The notes below the pieces were generated by a model, which searched no databases, was not told where the DNA came from, and saw only the letters and a program-made list of their open reading frames with translations. DNA of 64,000 nt, taken from Linyphia triangularis. Lineage: Eukaryota > Arthropoda > Arachnida > Araneae > Linyphiidae. The stretch lies in the NCBI GenBank assembly GCA_963978545.1, contig OZ021732.1, positions 35,046,123 to 35,110,122 on the forward strand. Reading direction: 5' to 3'. Shown piece after piece: positions 1 to 12,700 of the stretch. Position numbers and translations under genes: made by a program. Position 1 is the stretch's first letter. The number at the start of each line of letters is the position of its first letter.

Positions 1-300
1 ATTAGCTTTCAGGTCTACAGTTTGGATTCAGAAAAAGGAATAGTGCAGTCCTAATTTTTTAGTTTTATGAGGATGTTACAAAAGATTTAAACGATCAAAA
101 AGGTTTGTTTGATTTCTACATTGATTTCCAAAAGGCTTTGGACAAGGTCTCCTACGAAACATTGAATTATAAGTTAGAAAATAATTGGAATTTGTTGGAA
201 GGTTTTAAAGTAAATTAAGAATCGGTTAACTGAGAGAAAGCTAGAAGGTCTTATAAAGGTATCTGACTACGTTCAAAATGGCATAATCAATGAAAATGTC
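1..300 (+). pseudogene. LINE (non-LTR retrotransposon) reverse transcriptase fragment
   Basis: Plus-strand frames at the left edge read like the start of a non-LTR reverse transcriptase palm. A 'LQFGFRK' stretch is followed by an acidic-hydrophobic run and then 'FYIDFQKALDKV', which matches the family pattern of an Asp followed by 'F-x-KAFDxV' (motif A region). It continues with 'LTERKLEGL', where many LINEs have the 'YLxxR' segment. The frame changes once between the first two motifs and contains stops, so this is a decayed piece. It is cut at the left by the window edge and fades after about 300. No 3' tail or target duplication is visible. Clade (CR1/jockey or other) is undetermined. Confidence 0.6.
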
Positions 301-1980
301 ATTTTTAAAAAAAAATTATTATTATTTTGTTTTATTTAAATTGAACATTTCTCTTTTCAAATCAGTTTGTGTTTTTCTTGTACGTTAGATAGAAGTTTAA
401 TTACAGTCGTTCCAAAACGGTTGTTACTACAAAAATCCATGTAGAGTAGGACGTATCGAAAAAAACTATTTTTGGAAATTCAAAATTTCAAGTTGATAAA
501 AAATTGTCACTATGCTCATATGTTTACCAAAAAAAAATTTAGTTCAATCAAAAAATATTTAGGTCACCCGAAATGGACCTGAAGTGTGATGTTTTTGATT
601 TTTAATTTTTTTTTTAAACATAAATATAAAGCAAATTTTTATTTTCAAGAATAAAAATGTCGAGTTTATAATACTAATTAACAGTAATAAAAAAATTATA
701 TCTGCCATTTAATAATTAGGACTCCCTGAATATACATGAAAAACTTTTTTACAAAATACGGATATTTTTCTATTTTCAACCCATTCTTTTGTTAGTTTCA
801 ATTATTTTATTCACAGTCTAGATATAGTAGTATAGCATTTTGAAATATCGGGAATATCATTATATGAAATGGCGTTTACTAAACTGAAGTATTAATTCAT
901 ATCATTTCTGCACGACTCCACATTGGTTGGAGTCTCCAACCAGCAAAGATTCTAGGTTTGAGACATGAAGGTAACGTTATCGAAAATGATTCATTGTCAC
1001 AGGGCTCGAATGATGAAAGTGTGCATGATAGTAAAATGCTTCTACCATGGGAATTATAATAAAGTTGAATTATTTCAGTGAAATAAGAACTGCCAGAAAA
1101 TCCATTCTCTTTTCTAGAGATTGTGACCGTAGAGCCAATCTCAATTAGAGTAGAAGCTCAATCAGCAAGTGCTCTTTTGTGGAATGTTGTAATACAAGAA
1201 AACCAGGCAGTGGTAATAGATGAATCGAATGTTTTTGTCCATCTCACACTATCAAAGCTGAAAAAGAAATCTTTAACACTGGTTTTCTAAATTCGTTATT
1301 TTTTCAATTTGTGTGTTTTTTAAATCCCTAAAGCTTTTTTCTAAATTTAGTTAGTATTAGGAAATTCTTTGAGCGTATTTATATACATCTGATAAACAAA
1401 AGTTAGTATGGAATAAGGTGTGCTATGTTCAGTTTTTTTTGTTTGTTTTTTTTAATTAAAAAGTCGAAAACTTGAAAAAAAACGTCGTTTTTCTGCTGTT
1501 TTTAATGTAAAAACATATAAAACCTTTTACATAGCTTGCAACTTCAAATCCATACTAACTATTGTTAACAATTATAATACGAATACATTGTAAAAATATC
1601 ATGAAAAAATACTTAAAATTGTGGAAGGAGTAGCAATTCGAAAAAAGTTTGAAATTTTTTTAAAAAATTAAATTAGTCAAAAATTATTTATTGAAAATAT
1701 TTTTGTAGGTTAAATTATGTTTACTTACCATCAACACAATGTAAAATTACTATAGTTTAAATTTTAGTGGTGCAATTTCTGAAAATAATTTTTTGGGTAT
1801 CATGTTCCCTTAATATTCGCTGTCTTTTTTTTTTTTTTTAATATTTCAAAATATATATACCAGAATGGAAATAAATTCGATATTCGGTTAGAAATATTTT
1901 AAAGAAAAACAAATTAAAGAACACTACAAATCAAATATAAAAATGACTCATTTTATCCAAATAGTAGGGTTGGAAAAGAT
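301..1980. other. AT-rich non-coding stretch
   Basis: No credible reading frame. Many A or T runs and a small perfect palindrome (GGTTGGAG/CTCCAACC) near 924-940. I see no gene here. Confidence 0.6.
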
Positions 1981-1984
1981 TGAT

Positions 1985-2139
1985 TCGTATGAGTAAATTG
2001 TAGGAATAAATTAAGCCTGTAGGAGATTGGATTTAAATGTTTTTTTTTTTTTTTTTTTTTTTTTTTTTCCCTTGAACAACGGATAACGTATGAGTAAATT
2101 TTAGGAACAAAGTAAGTCTGTAGGAGATTTAATTCAGTT

Positions 2140-2170
<31 letters not shown>

Positions 2171-2250
2171 GAACAACGGACAACATGAGGGTAAATTGTA
2201 GGAATAAAGTAAGTCTGTAAGAGATTGGACTTAGTTTAATTTTTTTTAAA
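1985..2250. repeat. Three tandem units of about 100 bp, each with a poly-T tract
   Basis: A block containing 'GAGTAAATT' then 'GGAACAAAGTAAGTCTGTAGG' (or close variants) occurs three times, with the shared word starting at about 1994, 2095 and 2192 (spacing 101 and 97 bp). The units are separated by T runs of about 28 bases (from 2041) and 29 bases (from 2142). Apparent reading frames across it are lysine-rich artefacts of the T runs on the opposite strand. Confidence 0.8.
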
Positions 2251-2284
2251 GCGTTTAGAGCACAATACCAGATGAAGAACAATA

Positions 2285-3580
2285 GGTAAAGTGTACAAGT
2301 AATTTAAATTTCTTTTTGACTTACAGAATAGAAAATATTTATAATACAGCAGTTAAAAACTTGACAACACAACTGCTAAATCACTGCAAAAGACAATGCA
2401 ATATAGTTCGCTTTCGGAACTCGCTGAATGCTCACTGAGACTCAGTATCTCAATACAGTAATTCCAGTCAACTCAATAGTCGACAGTCGTGAAATAAAGA
2501 ATAAATGAATCGGGCAGAACACATGGTAAATTTTACTGGAGAGGACAATTTTCAAATACAGTTAAAAGGAGTGTTGTAGAATTAATCTAATCAACCTGGC
2601 CTTGTACTTGTTTTGTCGCAATTTTTATAGATAAAAAATAATTGTTTCTAAAGATTATGAAAAAGAAGTAAAGAAAACAAAAAAAGAAAACGTATGCAAA
2701 TCTAGTGATATGTTTAGATAAAAAAAAATATATTATTTACCACATTTTCATTCAATCCACGTGAAGTAAAGAATGAAATTGTCAGACAATAATGATAATC
2801 ACTGTAAAATAAAAACTGGGGTACATTTTGTAAATCCTTCTTGAAAATGTATTATCAATTTTCTTGAAAAATCAAGTTTTGCAAGAAAGAAAACGCAAAC
2901 CAGGAGCAAAACCAGCCTTCGAAACAAGCAGGCCGAAAAGAAAATAAGCGAATCATACTCGTTTTAAGAAATATTCTCAACAATTTCCTAATTTTTTCCG
3001 ATCAATTCCATTTCTTTTATAATGTGGAAAAGTAAAATAATTTTGTAGGTAAAAAGAGTTAGATCTCTAAAATGTATAATTGATGGGTGAAAACTTTGTT
3101 TTTAGTATTTGGCACTAAAGTGAGAGGGAACTTGAACTGTCATTAGTCGTTGAAATTGCTTTTGATTAATTTAATGAAAACTTTCATGCTGCCTTGACTT
3201 TATTCGCACCCATCACATTTCTAGATAAACCAAAATACATATAATTTTATTTTAATTCTTTGATTTTTTAATATGAATAGATGTGAATTTAGATATGTAT
3301 TTTAAAATACATTAGTGGAATAAATAAAAGCATCTACAATGTAATTAAATATATTATCTATCAAGGAACTTTCCGTTTAGCGAATGAATTTTTCAAGTGC
3401 CATATAAAAATATTATTCAGGTAAATTTGTTATTTCATAGATAGATGGCTTATTTCATTCACAATATTAGTTTTAATAGTATACACATGAGATAATCTTT
3501 TGAAAATGTATTCCCATATTTTATTATGCATTAAAAACAAAAACAAAAAAAAACAAAAAAACATCGTTGAAATTGTACCA
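2285..3580. other. Non-coding DNA downstream of the astacin gene
   Basis: AT-rich, no supported gene on either strand. It lies 3' of the minus-strand astacin gene and probably contains nothing of it beyond the 3' end. Confidence 0.5.
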
Positions 3581-3581
3581 A

Positions 3582-3587
3582 TTTATT
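3582..3587 (-). promoter_or_regulatory. Candidate polyadenylation signal AATAAA
   Basis: TTTATT on the plus strand is AATAAA on the minus strand, about 97 bases after the stop codon of the astacin last exon. It is a sensible position for a 3' end signal, but such hexamers are common in DNA this AT-rich. Confidence 0.35.
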
Positions 3588-3683
3588 AATGAAAATATTT
3601 TAATATTATCATTCCAAAAACATGACATTCATATTTCACATAAATCAAAATGCAATACTTTTTATAGCATAATGGGATTATTT

Positions 3684-3904
3684 TTAGTTTTGATCATATA
3701 GATCATTGATTTTTTGGACATCGTTATCGCTAAATTTTCTTTTTCCTCCGATCCTTCTAGTATCTATTCCATCCATTAATATATCAAAAATTGGTTCTTT
3801 CTTACCAGGAAACCTATAACGATAGTGCATAATGGAGTAGTAATCGTAATTCTCAAAAGGCATAAATGGAGGATTTTCTTGTTTTTCGAACTGTAAGTGG
3901 TACT
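3684..3904 (-). CDS. Astacin copy A exon 7 (last coding exon, Met-turn)
   Basis: Acceptor TTTTGCAG ends at 3905 and the exon opens with AG, completing a codon begun by the G that ends exon 6. The frame runs 73 codons to TAA at 3684-3686. It contains 'YDYYSIMHY', the astacin Met-turn with the zinc-proximal Tyr, and ends in 'DVQKINDLYDQN'. Astacins normally end this helix with a Cys just after 'LY'; here there is none. The same exon in copy B (42482-42695) also ends without Cys. Confidence 0.9.
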
Positions 3905-6900
3905 CTGCAAAATAAAAAATGTATATATTGTAGACAGATATTTGATAATGTGTTCTATAAATAACCCACTTGCCATCACAAACGAGCTGAAACTTTATAA
4001 ATAGACTTATGGTCAATGAAAATACATTCTACCAAGTTTTTTGCTGAAAAAATAGTTACTCAATGCCATGGAATGGATATTTTTTTCGTAATGGTCAAAC
4101 ACAATGAAAAGCTGATCTGAGTTCAACAAGTGCAATTGCACATCAAATTTGCAATGCATGTAAAGGATTTATATTAAAAACTTTGTTTTTATAGGTTAAT
4201 TCGTTATACTCAGTGCATTAGCATCACATTGAAACATCAAAATATTGTTTTTATTATTTATATAATTAACAAACAACAAGTGTATAAGAATTATTTCTTA
4301 CCTATAGGAATATTCTCGTACAATACTTTAACATATTTGTCCCTGTCTGGTCTTGTATGTTCATGACTAAATCCAATGCTATGCTTCATTTCGTGTAGTA
4401 TAGTTCTGGTGATCAAACAACCATTTCTTTGTAAAGAAAGACCCTGCGAGCCACCAGTTTTGCCGATAAAAGAATAACAACTAAAATTTAAACAATGAAT
4501 TTTGAATTAAAATAGAGAAACAAATTTTGCTTTTGATATTTATCAGGCACAAATTCATGAATTCAAGGTATACTGACTCTATGATAGGAACTTCAGGTGA
4601 ATTTTGTACAGTTACCAAATAATGAGAAGTGCCAATATATCGTTCGAAGAGAAGAATAGCTATGTAAACTATGCTAATGTAGAAATTGTGAAACTGGTTC
4701 TTGCATAATAAATTTCCTTTCAGTTACAACTTAGTGAATGTTGATGAACTTTGAGCCATAGTTATTTTGTAATGCCTTCCTATTCGCCAAAGAACTTATT
4801 TTTCTTTCATCAGTTTTTGATATATGCCCAGAGATAAATTTCTCAAATGTAAAATCACAATCTGACTGTCCATTTTAAAATTTCCTATTTGATTTAATCT
4901 AATATTACCCTAAAATATAACCAATATGACTTACAGAATGCAATGTAACAGATTATTATTCGATAGTGACTGCCACTAAAAAATGCCTTCTGCATAGTTT
5001 TCAAATTAAAATTTTTGTTCAATTATTAATAAGTAATCAAAGATTTGTATTCAAGTAAAAGAATATGAATTAAAACTATTAGAAATATTTAACATTGGAT
5101 TTTGGTTTCTGTGAAATTGTTTATCAGTAACGAAAAAAAAAATCTCGCAGAAATTGCCCTCATTTATGGACATAAGTATCTCTATAAAAAAGTTAAAAAC
5201 ATTTCATAGCGATAACGCAATATATTCGAATCTTGCTATGAACAAAACTACAGCAAAGTTGACAAGTTTAGATCTATCTGTCTGTTTGTCTATCTATCCG
5301 TCCATCCATCCATCCATCCATCCATCTATCAGAAAAGTCGGTCATTATGGATTTTTTTTTTTTTTAAAGTTGTTGTCTTAACGTCTTTGGAGTCGCGTCA
5401 CCCACTTTTTGTGTTGTCTCTACACAAGCGTTCCACAGCATGTGTGAGTGACAAGGAAACTAGTTGAAATCTGATTTCAGTAGTCCAAAGTAGCACAGAA
5501 ACACTGACCAATTTCGACAGGCATATGCCAATCCCGAGGCCAATTTTTGGCCAATTGAAGTTAAAAAAATAAAAAATAAAACCAGTCCAAAACAATCCAT
5601 GTGGAAAAATCAGTACTCACCAAATTCCTAAACATGATTTGATTTAAGGTACTATATATTTTTATGCTATGAGAGAAATAAACCTATTGGTATTATTAAG
5701 TTACCAGTTATAACACTTGTTATCTTCAGTGCAAGTATAATGTTTTCATCTGAGTTGCTATTAATTTGTGATACAATTTTGTTTCTATGTACCCTGGTGC
5801 TAATGTTTGAAAACCAATTTGTTAGTTTAATGACTTTAAAAATTAAATTCAGATCCCTTACACTTTTTTCCTTATATATATATTTTTTTAATATCAACCC
5901 TATTGCCCAAAGTGATATGCATGTCCAGAAATTGCCCTTCTTTGATATCATTACTAGTTTTCTTAAGTGTTAGTTGTGGTTGATAAATTGATTTTGCAAT
6001 ATCTTTAAAAATAATATGGTCAATAATTAAAAGACTAAAATACCTTGCGTTGAAAAAGCGTTTTTTTCTTTAAAATGTAAAATTAAATTTGCAAATGCAC
6101 TTCAGAAAGTATTCCCCATGGGTATACCCTCAATTTCCAAATAAAAGTTGAATCAGTATAGAGAATATTGTTAAATATACGATGTATAAGAAGTGTAACC
6201 CATGTGTCAAAATCTCAGCAAATTAGGTTCTCAAATTCTCTGTAAACATTTCAGAAAACATCAATGATACTGTCTTGTGGAATATTCGTAAAAAGATTAT
6301 TAAAATCAAAAGTTTCGATATTGTTAAAGTAATCAAGAACTTTAGAATTATTTTTAATTAGGAAATTATCATCCCTTTTGTTTAAATAATCAACAACTAA
6401 TGTTTCGGACGTATAACAAATGTCTATATGAATGCTGGCATTCATCAAAGAATGCCGACATTTGCCAAATATCGGTCTTTTACAATAACATATGAATCGT
6501 TGAGAATTAGAAGGTCAAACTCAACCTTGAGTCAATTTTTTTTTCACCTTCTAGACCTTTTACAGATTTTACAGATATATTTTTTATACTAAGTTCAGTC
6601 TACTTTCCCTTTCAAACCTCGCAGAGAACGATAGGAATCTGCATAGAAACTGCCTTATGGAAAACTTTTCAAACGCGTTTTTCCGAAAACCACCTTTTGT
6701 TGAATTTAACCTTTGTATCCGTAACGTCTATTATGTACTATACTCGGAGGGAAAGGAAAATATGTTCACATTTATATGAATTCTTACTTACCCATCTCCA
6801 CTAAAAAAGTAAATACAATCGGTTTCGTTTTTCCTTGGAACAAACTTTAGGTTTTGGATAAGGTTATTAAATATGTCAATGCGATTCAAAATCATGTTCT

Positions 6901-9748
6901 TCTCCCTTTGTGCAGGAATTATATATTTCACACAATTTTAATCATCATACTCACGAGAAAGAATGCGTAATATATATGAAAGTTAACATAAACAAGCGAA
7001 GGAATTTTCCATTTTAAATATAGTACAAAATAATACAGAACATAATCGAAAAAACATATTTCAATGAGTAAGTATATGTAATTTATGTACTTAAATCATA
7101 AAATAAAATATTACAGTTTTGGAAAGCTTTAGAAATCTTTAGAAATCCAGGTAATTTGCCCATAAAAACTCAAGAAAGAATATAATTTTAAACTTAATAT
7201 TTCAATTTAATTCATAAATTTTAATTACATTGGTCAATAGTGACATTCCGTCTTAAATTAAAGAATCCATTCCCAAATGACTTCAAAGAGCTAAACAGGA
7301 ATATCAACATTTAAAAAATTGATTTGCTCTTGTTTCTAAGATATGAACATTTTGTCCGATATATAGTTGCTATCGGATAGTGTAATGCAATTTAGGAAGA
7401 TATGTACGTCACACTTTATTATCTTTTTACACAAATAAGTTACTACATTATAAACACCAAATTTATATTGGCTGGAAATTTTTACTGTCTTCAAGAACAA
7501 GCTAATAATTTATAAACTCGAGATAACACGGCTGAAGTAAGTTTCTTTCATTTCGTGTATACTTTTCAAAGCTCTAACATATTCATGTAATTGTTGCAGT
7601 GTAAAAACAATAATAGGAATGTGCCTAGTGACTGTGTTAATACTTTCTGTTGCATTTTCTGCACAAAAGATCATTAGTTTAATAGGAAATGAAATAATTT
7701 CTTTTGGTGACAAGATAGGCCACCAGGGCAAAGACTTGTTCCCACACGAAAGTTGTCACACTTGTGTATTAAATATTTTACAATGGCTTATTGGCAAAGA
7801 AAAGCTATACCATTTACGGTTACTTCCTACTGTGATGTCGGGACAAGAAATGGTAGCAAAGTTCGGAATTTTCTTTACTTTACATTATCCTCAACACAGA
7901 CTTGTTTCTAGAACAACACACAGATCTTACAAAACACACATATCCATCTGTCTTAAATTCTTGATGACTACACACAACCGTTCATAGTTTTTTTAAACGT
8001 TCTTACATCACCTACCACACCCAACAGTCCGCTCGCTGTTCAGTTCAATTCCTTTTTTTAAACTAGGGGAAGTCCCTAAAAAACATGAGTAAAAAGTATT
8101 CTTTCAAATGGATGAGCTCCATCTATTTGGAAATGATGAAGTCATTACACTACCAATCATAAAGATGACTATTATTGCTTCGTGGTACCACCAATTTCTC
8201 AAAGCATAACTAAGAAAAGTAAATTGAATGCCTTGACATATCATCTACTCTTGAGTTTTGTCTCGCATTGCAAAGGACTCCCTATTTCAGAGACTCTTAT
8301 AGATTTTCCTAACAGTTCAAACGAGGAGTATTGCCATGTGTCCACAATATCTCTTGAAACGTCAATGTCACTATGTTGTTCTTTGGAATGAAATACCTTC
8401 ACCATATAAACTTAGCTCGAATGGACTTGACAATCTATTTCAGATTTTGATATGTGTTTAAAGAAAATCGGAAGAAAATTGTGGCCTCAACAGTTTGACA
8501 ATGGACTCTTTTCTAATAAAAGGTCCGAATAATTTAACATCTGCTGATTAACTGAATGATTAACAAATGGTTTGTATATCTGATTGTGTTTTATTTCACA
8601 TAATATTTCTTCGTCCTCGTATAACTCGTTCTTTTTATAAATCGTAGTAACTTCAAATAAACTGTAAGACTTCACATAAAGTCACTTCTATACAATTTTA
8701 TATTCATATTTGTTCTTCAACTGATTTTATAGCCATTCGTTTGCTAGGAAAATCAACCTAACTTCACCCTCTAATCCCTTTAATGTTAGGGTATGAGTAA
8801 TTTCATTTCTCATTTTAACAAATCATTTATACTTTTTAAAGACTATTTATCTAAGTATGCATCCATGTGGCTTGTGAATCGTCTTTTCCTGTAATAAATC
8901 CAACACATCGAACTCCTTGTATATGTGCAAATGCGTATTAAAACTGTGATGGTTGATTTAAAAAAAAAAAGCATTTATAGTTTGATGCACTCAGTTTTTA
9001 TCTTCATTATGGTAAACTTTACTTACAAAATCTCGATGTCCATATGATGTAAATTCACATTTTATATAGTTAAAACATATTCAGGTAATGAAATTTCAGT
9101 TTACTTCAGAGGAATAATTTCAAAGCAATAATTTGGGGAAAAGAACGCTTTAGATGTTAAAAATAATTCAAAAGTGGACAAATAGTTTATTCTTACTTAC
9201 AGTAACTATTCGATAGAACAAAAGGCACAGTTTTATTCCACTTTGTAGCTGGAAACATTGCAAAATCTATAACTTGTCTCACCTGCATTTCAATTTAAAA
9301 AAAAAATATATACATATTGCTAATTTCATTCAAGAAAAGCGTTTATGGTAAATAAAACCATACAAAACTAAACAAAAAGTATATTAGTCTTTTATGAAGG
9401 CATTATATCATGAATATCAGGGAAAACCTATACATAATTAATATCGAAATCGGCATGGATGAGATATAAATATCAAAGTCATTGCATTTAAATTAATTTC
9501 TTCTGCATAATTATTTTATTTTAAAATTTAAACAAGACTTATGTTAATTAAACTAATTTTTTCGATCGAATTTAAGGATTTTAAACTCTAAAATTGAAAG
9601 AAACTAATAGCATACAAATAAGTGAAATTGAAATTATTTAAGAAAATAAAGTGCTTACAATTTTTTAAGAAATGATAATCATTCTTCCAACCAGGGAAAT
9701 TGAATCGTTACTGATACTATCAATTATAATAATAATAATAAAAAAAAC

Positions 9749-9780
<32 letters not shown>

Positions 9781-12700
9781 TAACTTATTCAAAATTAATA
9801 AAAACTAGAAACTAAACAAGAAGCTAAATTTTGTTCATAGTATTTTTTTCGATATTTTCAGTTAATACATATAAATAATACCCTTAGCATAGTAACCAAA
9901 GTTACATTACACAAAAACAAAAATCCAAACAGTTGATGCATTTTGTATTCCATTGCAATGTGTGGAAAATTTTTAATTAAATATTTTTTTTTCAAAATGA
10001 ATCATCTACATATTACAACAACTAAACCAAATTTAAAAAATTCAACAGCAACCTTATACTATTACGCTACATTTAGATTTAAAATCGTAATAATATAACT
10101 CATTAAAGCAAAGTATTTAGTATAAATCCTTTATATGCGTTTCCAATATTCGTATCCATTAACATAGCACCTTTTCTGTTGTCAGCGTGTGCTTGGTGTT
10201 TGCATATAATTTTAAATAGTTAAAACATTTCTACCAGCAAAATATGCAGTGAACTACTTTTCAAAATTTATTCATTATAAGTGAATGTGAATTTATGCAT
10301 TTACATCCAAATATCTTTTCTGATTAAAACAATATTAATATTTTTTACTAAAACAAGTTTTGAAAAAGGAAAGAGTTTCTTCAATGATCGATTAAATTCT
10401 ATTTCTGAGCGATTGGATGATGGCAAGTTGACTTATTAGCATTCCATAAAAATATCTATTTGCTCTCCTAAAATTGGTAAATGGTCCGAAGATTATTTAA
10501 TTGCATTTCTGGTGAACAATATCTGTATAACAAATTAGAAAGTTGTGTGAAAATCGGGGGTTTTCCCTTTAAAAAAAATATATTTATAATATATTAAATT
10601 TGAAAGAAAAAAAAAACAAAAAAAACATGACCACGAAAGCTCTGTCTGAAATCAGGAAAATATCAAGAAGTGAAGTCTCTGACCCTAAAAGAAAATCCGA
10701 AAGAAATAATTGTAAACAGGAATGAAATGTATTCCACTTAATAAAATATCAGTAAAATCACCTGACACTACTTTAATGGACATGTGTGCTTTCGGTTTAT
10801 TTAAATGAGCCTTAGGAAAACGCAAACCAAAACCACTGAACAAACTTTGAAATACCCTCCAAAAGGGATGGAGTAAAATTGGCTTGACAGTACTAGAGAA
10901 AGTTTACTTTCATGGAAAATTTGAGCTAGAGCTGTTGTTAAGAACTATGGTTAACAGATAGAAGTAAATCTCCAGAAAAAATACTGCATTTATGTACAAT
11001 AGTATATCCTTTCCATAAAGTGGGAACTTCATTTTTAAAAGCTAGTCGGTTATTGACAAATATTATTGGGATAATACGATAGTATTAGGATAGGCGGATA
11101 ATACGGTAGTATTATATGCAAATTTCTAAAAAGAGATGGACCATGATGTTAGGAATTAATTCATTGACATTTAATAAACAATGGCAAATTAAATTACATT
11201 TAATAAATAATTTCAGCATTCATATTACATATGTGTTTACAGTGTAACGTTCGTGTAAAAAAAATATTTACTTTTTGTTTAATTGTATTTACAAAAGCCT
11301 AAAATTTGCATTTATCAATTTTATCTTTCTTAGTAATAGTTTCCGAGTATTAAGTAACTTAATACGAAGTTGGCACTTCTTTAACCTTGCTATTAAATTA
11401 TGCTACTTTAAGTTACTTTACTGATTTCATATTAATCTGTTCACGTGGCATTACAAATCCAAGTAGTTTTCATGAATTTTTAGACTAATAACTGTATTTT
11501 CATAATGTTCTGAAACACGACGTCCTAAATAATACATTCAATCGTTTCTATCTTCCCCTTAAAGTTTGATCTTAAAAATACGTTTCTTATTATTAAGATT
11601 CATCCTGAAGATCGGCCAAAACATTTTCACTCATAAGTAAAGTGTGTTTCTTTCAGTAAACAGCTCCTCAAAAAAAAAATCTCTATCAGGCTTAACAAAT
11701 TGCACACAGAACACTTTGATGAAATAAGACTTTTAGAACCAAAAATGTAACCATCGATAGCTCGGATTATTTTTTGTTGCGTACTGTACACAACACTTAC
11801 CAGAGACCTAGTAAAATATAAGAAAGGTATATAAGAATAGTTCATTCAAAATTAATTGAGACGGCCTTGTATACCCAAAACATAAGAACGAATACCATTG
11901 CTAAGCAAAAAAGCTTATGCAGCTTATAAGTTTTTGTTTAATTCAGTGAGTAAGTGTTTAGATAAAATTCAGTGGGTTAGAAGTATAAATTGAATATTAA
12001 TTGTAAGTTACATGTTCAAATACAGATTAGTGTTAATGTATCCCAAGATTGGGGACTGATAGGAGAGTTTGTGGAAAAGTGATTAGTCACAGCGTAAAGT
12101 ATGGGAATTCAAAAATCCATGTATAAACACTAAAAGTATAGTCCAAAAGTAATTGTGTTTTGGCCATTAATTTTTCTAATCTGCTTTACCCACTCTTTTA
12201 TACTGAAAAAAAAATTACTGGATTCGTATACCTGGATATGCTTCAGATTTACCTATTAAAGATTATTTAGATTTAGATTTACCTATTAATTTCTGAAGGT
12301 TTCATCTCTCAACAAGATACCGCACCGTGCCACTTCCACAATAAGGCGACCTTTTACCTCAATTTTGAAGTTCTAGTATGGGGATAATATTCAATGGCCA
12401 GAACGATCATCTATCCTTGTACCACTTAATTTCAATGCATGAGATTTTGTGAAAGACCTTGTTTATCATCCATCACTTCAGAATCCATTCCGGAGTTAAA
12501 ATCGCGAACACAACTGCACTTGATTTGATCGACGTGAACATACTCACTAACATATGGCAAGAACTAATTTATCAATGGGACATATGCGGAGTAACGAAAG
12601 GCAGCTATATTTAAAATTTAAGAAAAAGGCAAACTTAGTGTATTTCACTATGTTATAATCTTGTTCATTGTCATGCTTGGACACAAAAACATGCATACTA

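Larger units (their letters stand above)
4481..6791 (-). other. Intron 5 of astacin copy A
   Basis: About 2.3 kb, flanked by a clear GTAAGTAAG donor at 6791 and an AG acceptor at 4482-4481. It holds the Penelope-like RT relic (about 5640-6510, annotated separately), a (CCAT)n run near 5297-5330 and otherwise AT-rich sequence without a gene. Confidence 0.7.

Noticed and set aside
1953..2282. 109-residue minus-strand open frame with poly-lysine tracts
   Set aside because: It is a translation of the T runs in the tandem repeat; no domain, no splice context.
7619..7987. 122-residue plus-strand open frame with a hydrophobic start
   Set aside because: The start looks like a signal peptide, but no domain follows and it lies antisense in an astacin intron beside a possible repeat relic.
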